A stretch of 64,000 nucleotides of DNA from positions 33,400 through 97,399 of the forward strand of contig NZ_BLYC01000013.1 of assembly GCF_019721995.1 (NCBI RefSeq). The letters are read 5' to 3'. How positions within the stretch are numbered: position 1 is the first letter of the stretch; each line of letters starts with the position of its first letter. Source of the stretch: Bathymodiolus japonicus methanotrophic gill symbiont (GTDB lineage: Bacteria > Pseudomonadota > Gammaproteobacteria > Methylococcales > Methylomonadaceae). Shown here piece by piece: positions 52,019 through 61,569 of the stretch. Both the position numbers and the translations under genes were made by a program. The notes below the pieces were generated by a model. That model ran no database searches. It was not told where the DNA came from and worked only from the letters and a program-made list of their open reading frames with translations.

Positions 52019-52387
52019 ATGTTCACAAAAAAAAATACTGCATCATTAATTAAAGCGATTGCTTTAGGTGTTGCTGTTTCAGTTTTAACTGGGTGTGGCA
52101 TCGCGGCACCAAAAGCTGAACTAGCATACGCGGAAGCAACACTACAGTCGGCACGTAATATCGGCGCCAATGAATATGCTGCAGTAGAGCTGGAAAGAGC
52201 GAAAAATAAATTAAACCAGGCTAAAGCGGAAATGAAAGAGGGTAATAATGAAAGCGCTTTACGCTTAGCTAAAGAATCGACAGCAGAAGGTGAGCTGGCG
52301 CAAGCGAAAACAGAAGCAGGAAAAGCAAGCGCATCTGAAAAGCAAATGCAGCAAAGTTATGAAATGTTGAAATCACAGCTTAAATAA
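52019..52387 (+). CDS. DUF4398-type small lipoprotein
   Basis: 122 residues. Lipobox LTGC with Cys26 after a hydrophobic segment, then an Ala/Glu/Lys-rich helical domain (AYAEATLQSARNIGANEYA, then LERAKNKLNQAKAE) matching DUF4398. I choose ATG 52019 because GGAG lies 9 bases upstream; 52004 lacks a site. It is followed 39 bases later by an OmpA-domain lipoprotein with a related N-terminus; the pair probably works together at the outer membrane. Confidence 0.82.
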   Translation: MFTKKNTASLIKAIALGVAVSVLTGCGIAAPKAELAYAEATLQSARNIGANEYAAVELERAKNKLNQAKAEMKEGNNESALRLAKESTAEGELAQAKTEAGKASASEKQMQQSYEMLKSQLK

Positions 52388-52426
52388 TGTTGTAAACTAC
52401 CAACTAATATTTTTTTGGATATATTT

Positions 52427-53179
52427 ATGAATACATTGACAGTAAGAAAACTGCTTATTCCCGCAGTAATTGCAACACTGGCTGCAGGTTGTGCGGAATT
52501 ACAACAACCAAAATCTCTATTAGAAGCTCAGCAGGCTTATAAGGCAGCTACTAGCAATCCTGCCATCCAGAGAAGATATGCAGCAGATGAATTAACCAAG
52601 GCTAATAAAACTCTATTAGATGCGACTGCAGCTGAATCTATAGAAGACATGACTTCTTTAGCCTATATTGCAAATGCTCAGGTTCAGACTGCAACAAGTA
52701 TTGCTGCTGCTGGGCAGTCTAGTCAGAATAGTATCGATTTGATGAGTCAAAAAGAGAAGCTGATTTCTGATTCCCTTAATTTGAAAAAAAATATCACGCA
52801 GGATAAATTGCTGGGAATGCAATTAGCTGAAGCGGAACGTGAAATTATTATGGCTTTCGGAAATATAGAATTTGTTACAGGTACTGCAGATTTAGTTCCA
52901 GGTGCTTCAACAGGTATCGATTTACTGGCGACTTATATGGCTAAGTATCCAGAAAAAGAAGTGACTTTGGAAGGCCATACTGATAGCACTGGTAGCGCAG
53001 CACTGAACAAAAAGTTATCACAACAACGTGCTGATTTTATTCGTAGTGTTTTGATTACTAAAGGTATTACTGAAGATCGTATTACTGCGGTAGGCTATGG
53101 TCAAAGCCAGCCGATTGCTTCAAATAGTTCTGCATCTGGTCGTCAGAAAAATCGTCGTATAGATATTAGTTTCAAGTAA
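52427..53179 (+). CDS. OmpA-family lipoprotein with DUF4398-like N-terminus
   Basis: 250 residues. Lipobox AAGC at about residues 19-22; helical region to about 135; then the OmpA peptidoglycan-binding domain (FVTGTADLVPGAS, TLEGHTDSTGSAALNKKLSQ, RITAVGYGQSQPIASN, RQKNRRIDI). The conserved Asp and Arg that hold diaminopimelate are present in GHTDSTG and NRRIDI. Likely anchors the envelope. A stable hairpin follows at 53221. Confidence 0.9.
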   Translation: MNTLTVRKLLIPAVIATLAAGCAELQQPKSLLEAQQAYKAATSNPAIQRRYAADELTKANKTLLDATAAESIEDMTSLAYIANAQVQTATSIAAAGQSSQNSIDLMSQKEKLISDSLNLKKNITQDKLLGMQLAEAEREIIMAFGNIEFVTGTADLVPGASTGIDLLATYMAKYPEKEVTLEGHTDSTGSAALNKKLSQQRADFIRSVLITKGITEDRITAVGYGQSQPIASNSSASGRQKNRRIDISFK

Positions 53180-53220
53180 TATCTAATACTTCTCCTACTT
53201 ATATTTGTATTGAGTATATA

Positions 53221-53255
53221 TGTCACACCGCAACCTTGCGGTGTGACAGTTTTTC
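53221..53255 (+). terminator. Rho-independent terminator after the OmpA-family gene
   Basis: TGTCACACCGCAA pairs with TTGCGGTGTGACA, perfect 13-bp stem, followed by GTTTTTC. Ends the two-gene lipoprotein operon. Confidence 0.9.
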
Positions 53256-53409
53256 AATGAGGCCGACAAGTCTCTTCAACCTAGCGACTGTGAGCAACTG
53301 CTTTTTTTAGGTTCAACAGCGCTTCGCTTACGCCCTAACTTTCTTTTTGCTCTTCCTGAGCCTGCTAACCTCTGTATAATCAACCGATTTGCAGAAAGTA
53401 CAAAGCATA

Positions 53410-53838
53410 ATGAAATACACGATTTTAAAGGTATTGATCGGTTTGCTCTTTTTGATGCCACACGTATCTAGGGCTGAAAGCAAAAGTTGTTCGATAAAAT
53501 ATAATTTAACTGGCTGGTCATTTTTTTATCAAGGTTATAAGGGTTCAGGCCTAGTAAGCTGCACCAATGGGCAGAGTGCAAAAGTTTCTTTGACCTTGCA
53601 TGGGGGTGGATTAACTTTAGGTGTCATCGATATTGACAATGCTAAAGGTAAATTTACCGGGATCAAAAGTATCAAAGATATTTACGGTACCTATTTTTCT
53701 ATAGATGTGCATGCAGGTTTTTCACGCTCTGCAGAGGCGCGTACCCTATTTAAAGGCTATATTGCAGGCGGTGGTGCCGGTGTAGGAGGAGGTTATAATT
53801 TGGGGCTGACCTTTAGTGGCTTAACTATCAAGCCTTAG
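53410..53838 (+). CDS. Secreted protein of unknown function, paralogue 1
   Basis: 142 residues. Signal peptide MKYTILKVLIGLLFLMPHVSRA with cleavage near ALA-like SRA/ES. The mature part begins with Cys-containing CSIKYNLTGWSFFYQGYKG, has a second Cys in GLVSCTNGQSAKV and Gly-rich strands (GGGLTLGV; GGGAGVGGGYNLG). It is probably a small beta-rich periplasmic or outer-membrane-associated protein with one disulfide. I do not recognise the family with certainty; a DUF992-like fold is only a guess. A TATAAT lies at 53377. The next gene is its paralogue. Confidence 0.72.
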   Translation: MKYTILKVLIGLLFLMPHVSRAESKSCSIKYNLTGWSFFYQGYKGSGLVSCTNGQSAKVSLTLHGGGLTLGVIDIDNAKGKFTGIKSIKDIYGTYFSIDVHAGFSRSAEARTLFKGYIAGGGAGVGGGYNLGLTFSGLTIKP

Positions 53839-53874
53839 GTATAATCAAAATTTATTATTTAATAAGGAAAAATC

Positions 53875-54303
53875 ATGCGCACAAAAATTTTAGGTCTTGC
53901 TGTTAGTTCACTTTTCTTTATGTCATTTTCTACTGCACAGGCTGAAGATTGTGATCTGAAATACACCATGAAAGGCTGGGCAGCTTTTTATAAAACATAC
54001 CAGGGTATAGGGACAGTAACTTGTCCCAGCGGTAAAAGTGCTAAGGTGAAATTAAGCTTGAAAGGTGGTGGGTTTACTTTTGGTGCTTATGAAGTCACTG
54101 ATGGTAAAGGTAAAATTCGCGGAGTCACAAAAATAGATGATATTTATGGCAGCTCTTTTATGATGGATGGTGATGCGGGATTTATCAAGTCTGTCGAAGG
54201 CCGCTGGGCTCCTAGAAGTTCTCGTACCGTAACGTTTTCAGGTAAAGGAAAAGGGTATGATTTGGGGTGGTCACTCGGCGCATTAAATATCCAAAAGCCT
54301 TAA
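53875..54303 (+). CDS. Secreted protein of unknown function, paralogue 2
   Basis: 142 residues, the same length as its upstream neighbour. Signal peptide ends at AQA/ED. The two share the plan C-x-(L/I)-KY-x-(M/L)-x-GW-x-x-FY, GxVTC or GLVSC, KV(K/S)LxLxGGGxTxG, and IxDIYG(S/T)xF. The pair therefore arose by tandem duplication. AAGGAAAAATC precedes the ATG. Downstream is element A7. Function unknown. Confidence 0.72.
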   Translation: MRTKILGLAVSSLFFMSFSTAQAEDCDLKYTMKGWAAFYKTYQGIGTVTCPSGKSAKVKLSLKGGGFTFGAYEVTDGKGKIRGVTKIDDIYGSSFMMDGDAGFIKSVEGRWAPRSSRTVTFSGKGKGYDLGWSLGALNIQKP

Positions 54304-54872
54304 AATTATCGAGCATTTCCATTTAGGTACGCGCCCGGAATAAGTTGAGTACACCGCTCGATATGCTGGCACAGGGCTTGTACTCGTACGCTGAAAATCA
54401 TGGAAACGTAGCTTAGCGAAGTGGTGATTTTTAGTCCCTGATAGGCGACAGGGCAATTCGCTGATTCGACGTGTGCTAGCAGCACGCGAGAGGAGCAAGA
54501 ATTGCATTCCGAATAGCCGTCCAGCCAGTGAGGTAGTAATGACGAAGCGGCTTTTGTGCGTAGTCGTTGCGGACGCAGGGCGTTCAGGGCATCTCCCATC
54601 CGCTGCGTAGGTGAACGAATTATGGCGACAGGAGTCCCGGAATTTCGTGAGGTAGCATGGCGCGCCTGCTCAAGGTGTAGAAACAAGCGCATAGCCAGCT
54701 ACGTAAAGTTACTACAACGCATAAGATGGATAACAAGACTAGCCAGTTGTTTTAAGTTATTCCGTGCGCGTTCCTTCGTATGTGGCTGCCCTCATTTTTT
54801 CAGTGAGGGTTTGCGCCGCGGCCTGTTTTTTAGCTAGCTCAGCAATATTAAAGCTTATGGTATTTGCAATAT
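54304..54872. other. Non-coding region with element A7 and a small ORF remnant
   Basis: Apart from A7 (54389-54668) there are about 85 bases on the left and 204 on the right. Across A7 a minus-strand frame MRLFLHLEYEYKPCASI would join, giving a roughly 36-residue product; I cannot say it is a gene. No clear promoter for the CrtI-like gene was identified. Confidence 0.35.
54389..54668 (+). mobile_element. Element A, copy A7 (280 bp)
   Basis: Full-length copy in intergenic DNA. Flanks CGTA and CTCA; C at -4 but A at -1, one of two exceptions to the pyrimidine rule. Confidence 0.93.
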
Positions 54873-56402
54873 ATGCAGCAAAAGAAAGTTGATATTGTTG
54901 TTATTGGTAGTGGTATTGGCGGGTTGACTGTGGCAGCTTTGCTGGCAAAATCAGGCCGGCAAGTTTTGCTGTTAGAACAGCATGACCGTGCTGGTGGTTA
55001 TGCGCATGGCTTTAAACGCAAAAAATATTCTTTTGATGCAGGGGTTCACCTTAGCAGTGGTTGTGGGCTACAAGGATTTGAGGGTGGGCAGATAATCCGC
55101 AAAGTTCTTCAGGCCATAGGCCAGTATGAGAAATTTGAGTTTATCAAAGTTAACCCCTTTGCCTTTGTTTCTATCGGTGATATTGAGGTGGAATTACCTG
55201 TTTCAATAGACGCTATGGTGAATCAATTGGCTGATTTATTTCCATCTGAGCGTCAGGGGCTGGTTGACTTATTGACACTTTGTTTACAGCTGGCAGAACA
55301 AGTTGCTAAATGTGATGAGGTCTTGGCGACAACAGGTGTTGATACGATGTACTCGGAGCTGGATTTATTATTCAAATATCGGAGCAGTACTCTCGCAAGT
55401 GTCTGGGGCGATTATATTTCGGACCCTCAATTACAATGTATTTTTGCGGCTCAGTGGCCGTATCTGGGTTTACCTCCTGAAAGAGTCTCTTTTGTCTACT
55501 GGGCAAGTATGCTGATGGGCTATGTTTCCGATGGTGCCTTTTATTGCAAAGGTGGCTTCCAGAACTTCGCCGATACTCTGGTAACTGGATTTAAGAAGGC
55601 TGGCGGTGAGATTTATTACAAGTGCAAAGTCGATAGAATTAATGTCAGTGATAACCAGGTTCAAGGCATACGTCTTGCCTCGGGAGAAATTATTCACGCT
55701 AAGACGGTTATTGCGAATGCTGATATGTTACAGACAGTCTACCAACTAGTCGGTGAAGAATATTTCCCTAGCCGTTATCTAGCCCGCTTGCAACGCATGC
55801 AAGCTTCTTGTTCTTTGTTTGTTGTCTATATTGCGACAGATCTGGATCTAGTGCAGGCAGGAGCCCATCATGAGGCATTTTATTATCATCAGTTTAACCA
55901 CGAAGATAACTATAATAGAGCCCTGCAGGGAGAGGTTTCCTGGTTAGGCATATCAGTGCCGACACTGGTTGACGATAGTATTGCACCAAAGGGTGAGCAT
56001 TTAATGGTGTTAACCGTGTTGGCAAATTTTAATCAGGCTGATAACTGGCAGCTAGCTAAAGCTGAGTATACGCATAAAATGCTGGACTTTGCTGAGACTA
56101 AATTTCCTGGCTTGAAGTCCCATATTCTGTTTATAGAAGCAGGATCACCCGCAACCATGCAGCGTTATACCCTGAATAATAAAGGCGCTGCTTATGGCTG
56201 GGCGGTCACTCCAGAGCAAGTAGGTGCAAACCGTATCGCTAATCAATCTCCGATAGAAGGACTTTATTTTTCCGGGCATTGGACTACACCCGGTGGCGGT
56301 GTCTATGGGGTTAGTTATTCCGGGGTACAAACTGCGATGCAGGTGTTAGGTTTGACTAAGCAGAATGAACTTTGGGCTTTATGTGCTGAAGGAAGTCACT
56401 GA
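54873..56402 (+). CDS. CrtI/CrtISO-like phytoene desaturase family FAD oxidoreductase
   Basis: 509 residues. The N-terminal Rossmann motif is VIGSGIGGLTVAALLAKSG, then LEQHDRAGGYAHGFKRK, as in carotenoid desaturases and isomerases. The C-terminal FAD motif is EGLYFSGHWTTPGGGVYGVSYSGVQTA. The family acts on polyene chains (desaturation, isomerisation or oxidation). The exact substrate cannot be read from sequence. TTG 54864 is an alternative start. Its stop overlaps the start of a halogenase-like flavoprotein (ATGATG junction), suggesting a two-gene operon for a pigment or polyene product. Confidence 0.85.
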   Translation: MQQKKVDIVVIGSGIGGLTVAALLAKSGRQVLLLEQHDRAGGYAHGFKRKKYSFDAGVHLSSGCGLQGFEGGQIIRKVLQAIGQYEKFEFIKVNPFAFVSIGDIEVELPVSIDAMVNQLADLFPSERQGLVDLLTLCLQLAEQVAKCDEVLATTGVDTMYSELDLLFKYRSSTLASVWGDYISDPQLQCIFAAQWPYLGLPPERVSFVYWASMLMGYVSDGAFYCKGGFQNFADTLVTGFKKAGGEIYYKCKVDRINVSDNQVQGIRLASGEIIHAKTVIANADMLQTVYQLVGEEYFPSRYLARLQRMQASCSLFVVYIATDLDLVQAGAHHEAFYYHQFNHEDNYNRALQGEVSWLGISVPTLVDDSIAPKGEHLMVLTVLANFNQADNWQLAKAEYTHKMLDFAETKFPGLKSHILFIEAGSPATMQRYTLNNKGAAYGWAVTPEQVGANRIANQSPIEGLYFSGHWTTPGGGVYGVSYSGVQTAMQVLGLTKQNELWALCAEGSH

Positions 56403-57770
56403 TGCATAAATCCTATGACCTTATTATTATGGGTGGTGGCTTGTCTGGCCTGACCCTGGCTATTCAACTAAAGCGCAGAATAAATAGTCTTAGTATTCTG
56501 ATTGCAGAAAAAGCATTTTATCCGATGCCAGAAGCAGCACATAAAGTGGGTGAGTCTTCGGTAGAAATTGCCAGTTTTTATTTTGACGAAATGTTGGGCT
56601 TAAAGGCCGAACTGGACAAGGAATTACCTAAACTAGGCTTACGCTTCTTTTATAGCAATAAGGATAATAAGGATATTAAACAACGCATTGAACTAGGTCC
56701 AAGTCGATACCCCTTCTCAAAAAGCTATCAATTAGATAGAGGACGGTTTGAGAATTCTCTCATTAAGCACGGGCTGAAGCTCGGAATAGATTTCAAGGAT
56801 AATTGTAAGATCAAGGATATTTCTTTAGGTAAAAATGATCACCAGGTTACCTTGTTACATAAACAGCAAGAACACATCATTCAGTGCTAGTGGCTGCTCG
56901 ATGCAAGTGGTCGTGTGGGGCTGTTAAAGAGGAAATTAAAACTCGCTAAACCTGCCTATCATGATGTCAATGCTTCATGGTTTAGAATTAATCATCAGAT
57001 CAGAGTGGATGACTGGGTGGATGACCCGCAATGGCAAGGGCAGGTTGAAGAGCCGAGATGGTTAAGTACCAATCACTTGTTGGGCAAAGGCTATTGGGTA
57101 TGGATTATTCCTCTGTCATCGGGGGCTACCAGTATTGGGATTGTTGCGGATCCTAACAAACACCCCTATGCAGAGCTCAATACTTTTGCACGAGCAAGAG
57201 TATGGCTGAGCAAATACGAGCCGCAATTTGCCGGCATTATTGAGGCGCATGTTGATCAGGTTCAGGATTTTCTCACCCTGAAGCATTATTCATACAATTG
57301 CAAAAAAATGTTTTCCGCCGATGGTTGGGCGATTACCGGTGATGCGGGTGTCTTTCTTGACCCGTTTTATTCGCCGGGTAGTGACTTTATTGCCATGAAT
57401 AATAGTTTTATTACAGAATTAATTGTCAAACATTATGCCGGTGAGGATATTGTTCAGGCTACAGGGGAATATGAAAAACTATTTCGTACCCTGTTTTTAG
57501 CCTTTGGCACTGTTTATGAAGAGCAATACCCTATCATGGGGAGTGCTAGAGTGATGACTATAAAAGTCATCTGGGACTTTACGCTATATTGGAGTGGTAT
57601 TGCGCTGTTATTTTTTAGCAATAAATTAACTGACCTGGTCTTTATGCAAAGGGGAGGAGCCCAGTTACAGCAGATTTATCAGCTAAATTTCGAGATGCAG
57701 GGACTATTCAGGCATTGGGCGGAAGCAGAATTACCGAACGGTGACATGCGCGATAAATTTTTGAATTACA
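56402..57770 (+). pseudogene. Halogenase-like FAD oxidoreductase, nonsense codon and IS truncation
   Basis: MHKSYDLIIMGGGLSGLTLAI starts a Rossmann fold like flavin-dependent halogenases or geranylgeranyl reductases; HKVGESSVEIASFYF near residue 55 matches the halogenase KVGES motif. A TAG at 56888-56890 interrupts before WLLDASGRVGLLKRK; the frame then continues (WAITGDAGVFLDPFYSPGSDF, the GD motif) until IS-alpha copy 6 cuts it at 57770. Two independent lesions. It was probably the partner of the upstream CrtI-like enzyme. Confidence 0.83.
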
Positions 57771-57918
57771 CTCGATGTTCAAGTTTTTCCATCCCATTGC
57801 CATCAAACTCTTACCTTCACCCAGCAGAACAATACTTTAATGATGGTGTTGGCTCTAAGCGCCCTAAATCTCTGCCAATCATATGTTTTCCTGATGGCAT
57901 CAGTTGAAACACATCCTT

Positions 57919-58178
57919 CGCTGTCAGCCCCGGACGGGCTGATAGTCTCCAGAAGGCGCAGGGAAATTTGCCAATCCGAAGTGCGCGATAGCGCGCGAGG
58001 GAGGCTAAAATTTTATCCCGAATAGCCGTAGAGCCATTTGTGGTAGCCATGACTGAGCTGCTTTGTGCTCAGTCTGTGGCGGACGCAGGGCGGCTGGAGC
58101 ATCTCCTATTCGCTGCGTAGGTGAACGAATTACGGCGACAGGAGTCCCGGAATTTCGTGAGGTAGCATGGCGCGCCTG
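57919..58178 (+). mobile_element. Element C, copy C4 (260 bp)
   Basis: Between CCTT and TATT of IS-alpha: exactly the position element A2 occupies in IS-alpha copy 1. Empty site near 50157. No duplication. Confidence 0.95.
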
Positions 58179-58626
58179 TATTAATTCACCTAACTCTTTC
58201 AGCTTATCACCAGGATCTGGAAACTCTAGCAATGACGTGATGAACTCAAGCAGTACATCCATTTGAGACTTGCGCTGTAAGCTTCCTATGGTATACGCAG
58301 GTAGTTTGCTTTCAATGCGGGCTATTTGCTCTGGGTGAAGGAGAAGGCAATGGTCAAACAAAAGACTCAGAATCAGGCCACGGCTTGATCCCTCTTCATC
58401 TAATTGTTTGGCCTCAGGCCCCCATCCTTCATAAAGCTTCCAGTCCTCAAAGAAAACCTCAATCAGCCATCTCAACGTATAGGCTTGAATAATATCTTGT
58501 GTGCGCCAAGTCAGGTCTGTCGCCACTAAATAGCGATAGTCGTTTTCACCGTCATATTTTAAGGCAATGACAAAGCGTTTTTTACTGTGTGAACTCACCT
58601 TTAATCGTGCACTGCTGACAGTCACT

Positions 58627-58921
58627 CGCTGAAAATCCTGGAAACGGAGCTTTAGCGAAGTGAAGATTTTTAGTCCGCGATAGCCGTAGGGCCGTTGTTT
58701 TGTCGGAGTCTGAGCGTTAGCGAAGGTGGAGACAAAATAAAAGGCCATCCGACACGGCGTCAAGTCATTTGGAGCCTATGTTCCGACCCCTTGTTGGGTC
58801 GGGACGAGGTGACGAGGACGAATCGGGGCCGCCGGAGGCATAAGTGGTCGCGTTAAGTTTTTGCTGCTTGCTTGGGCTGGGATGCCCAAAACAAGCTTTC
58901 GCAAAAATAGCGACTCCCCGA
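58627..58921 (+). mobile_element. Element B, copy B7 (295 bp, CCTGG subtype)
   Basis: Between CACT and TTAA of IS-alpha; the empty site near 50605 reads AGTCACTTTAATC. Exact, no duplication. Confidence 0.95.
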
Positions 58922-59506
58922 TTAATCTCTTTTCCGCCACGTACACGTATTATCTGATCAATGCCTTTGTTAATCGAATTAAAGTAGCTCTCGACTGACC
59001 TTATTCTACCTCTATAGACTTTCAGAAAATTAATTTCCGAACAAACAAAAACGACAGAGGGGAAACTGGCTTATAATTTTCGTCCCAACACTAACGGAAA
59101 CAGTCAAAAATGGTATCCCTCACTTTTTCAAAGTCAATTGTAGACCGACTAAAAAAAAATATGGCGACAGCTCTCAAGCTAAGTAATATTTGTTTATATC
59201 GATTAACTCAAGCTCTACTCTGGTTCAGTGAATGCATGGGAATCAAAGAAATAGCACGCCTAATGGGAGTCTGTGAAAAAACCATTATAAATTGGCTGAA
59301 AACATTCATGGATAAAGGTGTCGGTTGGTTAATAGGGCAACACTATCAAGGACGTGGTCGGAAGTCAAAGTTAACTAAAGACCAGAAAAATAAATTGGTT
59401 GAGTTGATAAAGAAAGGCCCAGAAGACAATGGATTTCATTGTGGAATATGGAATACTGCGATGATTGCCGAGCTTATTTGGTTAAAACTTGAAGTTCGTT
59501 AAAACT

Positions 59507-61040
59507 CATCAGTGTTCCCCTATCAATTGATGCCGTGAGACTAACCTCGCCACAAGAGAGCTCATAAAGCACTGTAAAGACATTCCTGTTATTATTGCGT
59601 TTTGAACTGCCCGAATGGTATACGAGCTGATACGAGATATTCTTGCCTGGAAAAATAATGGATTCACAAAACGATCTCGTTTTTGAGCCTGTTGCTGCCT
59701 TATCTCCAGAGCCTCGCTATATTTTTTATCCGATGGATGAATCAATTCTGGCTGTTGTGTTTTTGAACTCTCTTCAAACACGCGCATTAAATTATAGCTC
59801 ATTGCAGTCAGGCGCATTTGATTTTCAAGTGAGCGGGTATTGGAAGACCAAGCTTTAGTTTCCTTGAAATTACTTTTAGTGTTATTGAATGTCTTTTCAA
59901 TCGTCCATCGCTTGAAATACAGCATGGCAATGGTTCCAGGGTTAATAGTCATTGGCAAGGTTGTCACAAACCGGTGAAGTTTTCCGGTTTCTGGATCACG
60001 GTAATCCACCACGTTAAATTTGATGCCCTTGTTTTCGTACACACTGTATGCTTCAACCCCTGTATTGATCTCATGGCGGGAGTCAAAAGGGATAGACTCA
60101 ACCAGAGTCGCAATTGAATTTTCTTTTAGCATTGAAATCATGTAATTAGCATGTCGTTTCTGCCGATCCCACCAGACAAAGTCGGTGACGGCTTTATCGT
60201 AGACATAGAGATGTTTCTGAGAGCTGTTATTTCCCTTGTTTTGCTTTTCAATATGATCTCGTAACACAGGTATTTCTTGATGCCTCTGAGTTCCGTTTGT
60301 CACCAGACAAAGAAATCTGAGCAACCCACTTCTGAGATTCAACGCGTAAATCCCCCCAGCCGCATAAACTTTCCCCTTGCTGTTTTTTTCAGTATGGCAG
60401 GCATGATCAATAAAATGTCCATCCGCTGCTTCTATGGTGTATTCGTCAAGTTCCGGGAATGCTTTAAGATAATCAATGCCTTGCGACAGCAGTGTTTCAG
60501 CGTGAAGATGATAGCTCTGCTGTTCAAATGCCTCAAGCATACTTGTTCGTCTATGCGACTTCAGTGATTTAAAATACGTTGAGTGGGGAAGCAGCTGGCC
60601 ATAAATCTGTTCATTGGTTTGGAGGAAATGGCGACCACTATCGACTACACTGATACAGCGTAATAACCCAAGGCGAATAAAGTCGATATCCTTCAACTCT
60701 GGGCATGAACGAGCCCACAAAGGATGACGCTCTGCTAACAGGGAACGTTCCATACTTTCATTGCAGTGTTGGTGAATATGTTCAGAGAGTGGTAGGTCTT
60801 TAAGCATGGGTGATATCCGTTTATGAGGTGATTAAAACGGAAATTTTTAGAAAAATTTTTTCGGCAATTGCAAGCTTTATTTGAAATTATTTGTTGTTTT
60901 TTTACGGTGCCTACAGAGTGTCTATTTTCTGTTATAAGTGATTAAAATCAAAAAGATGGAAATATTCGAGTGGTGCTACCTTCAGGTAGGTTATAGGCTG
61001 CTTTGTTTAGGTACTTCTTCTTTCAATGGGAACACTGATG
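59507..61040 (-). mobile_element. IS-beta copy 4, intact (1534 bp)
   Basis: CATCAGTGTTCCC ends, 8-bp TTAAAACT duplication (59499-59506 and 61041-61048). The reference copy of the family; no insertions inside. Confidence 0.95.
59509..60807 (-). CDS. IS-beta transposase, intact (IS4 family)
   Basis: 432 residues. TIEAADGHFIDHA and YVYDKAVTDFVWW carry the first two catalytic Asp residues; YFKRWTIEKTFNNTKSNF is the YREK motif with the Glu. Single uninterrupted frame ending just inside the IS tip. Both IS ends are present, so this copy may be active and serve the three defective ones. Confidence 0.94.
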   Translation of the reverse strand: MLKDLPLSEHIHQHCNESMERSLLAERHPLWARSCPELKDIDFIRLGLLRCISVVDSGRHFLQTNEQIYGQLLPHSTYFKSLKSHRRTSMLEAFEQQSYHLHAETLLSQGIDYLKAFPELDEYTIEAADGHFIDHACHTEKNSKGKVYAAGGIYALNLRSGLLRFLCLVTNGTQRHQEIPVLRDHIEKQNKGNNSSQKHLYVYDKAVTDFVWWDRQKRHANYMISMLKENSIATLVESIPFDSRHEINTGVEAYSVYENKGIKFNVVDYRDPETGKLHRFVTTLPMTINPGTIAMLYFKRWTIEKTFNNTKSNFKETKAWSSNTRSLENQMRLTAMSYNLMRVFEESSKTQQPELIHPSDKKYSEALEIRQQQAQKRDRFVNPLFFQARISRISSYTIRAVQNAIITGMSLQCFMSSLVARLVSRHQLIGEH

Positions 61041-61569
61041 TTAAAACTTGAAGTTCGTTATAACTTGAACTATTTATCAAGCCTAATGAAAAAACTGGGC
61101 TTCAGTTATCAAAAAGCCCGTTTTGTGACTGATCGCCAAGAAGAAGAAAAGTACGAGCTTGAAAGAAAAACGTGGCTGGAAGAAACATTGCCTGCCATTA
61201 TGGAAAAGGCGGTAGAAGAAAAGAGTGTCGTTTTATTCGGTGATGAGGTGTCATTTGCTATGTGGGGTTCATTGGCACGAACCTGGGCTCCAATAGGAGA
61301 GCAACCCACAGTGAAAACATCAGGGATTCGAAAAGGGTTGAAAATGTTTGGTACGATCGAACTCGAAGGAGGGAGTTTTCAATACCGAGAATCATTGGCT
61401 TATGAGATAAAACCAAAGTCACTTAGACTTTTAAAAGAAGCTGGGCTGCCTCAAGAATTTTTAGCTATTCTTAAAAGCTTAAAAAATGAGAAATATCCAA
61501 CACAGAAGCTTTTTATGGAAGCGATATATTCTATTGCCGACAACGTCTTAATCGAGAGTTATAAGCCAC

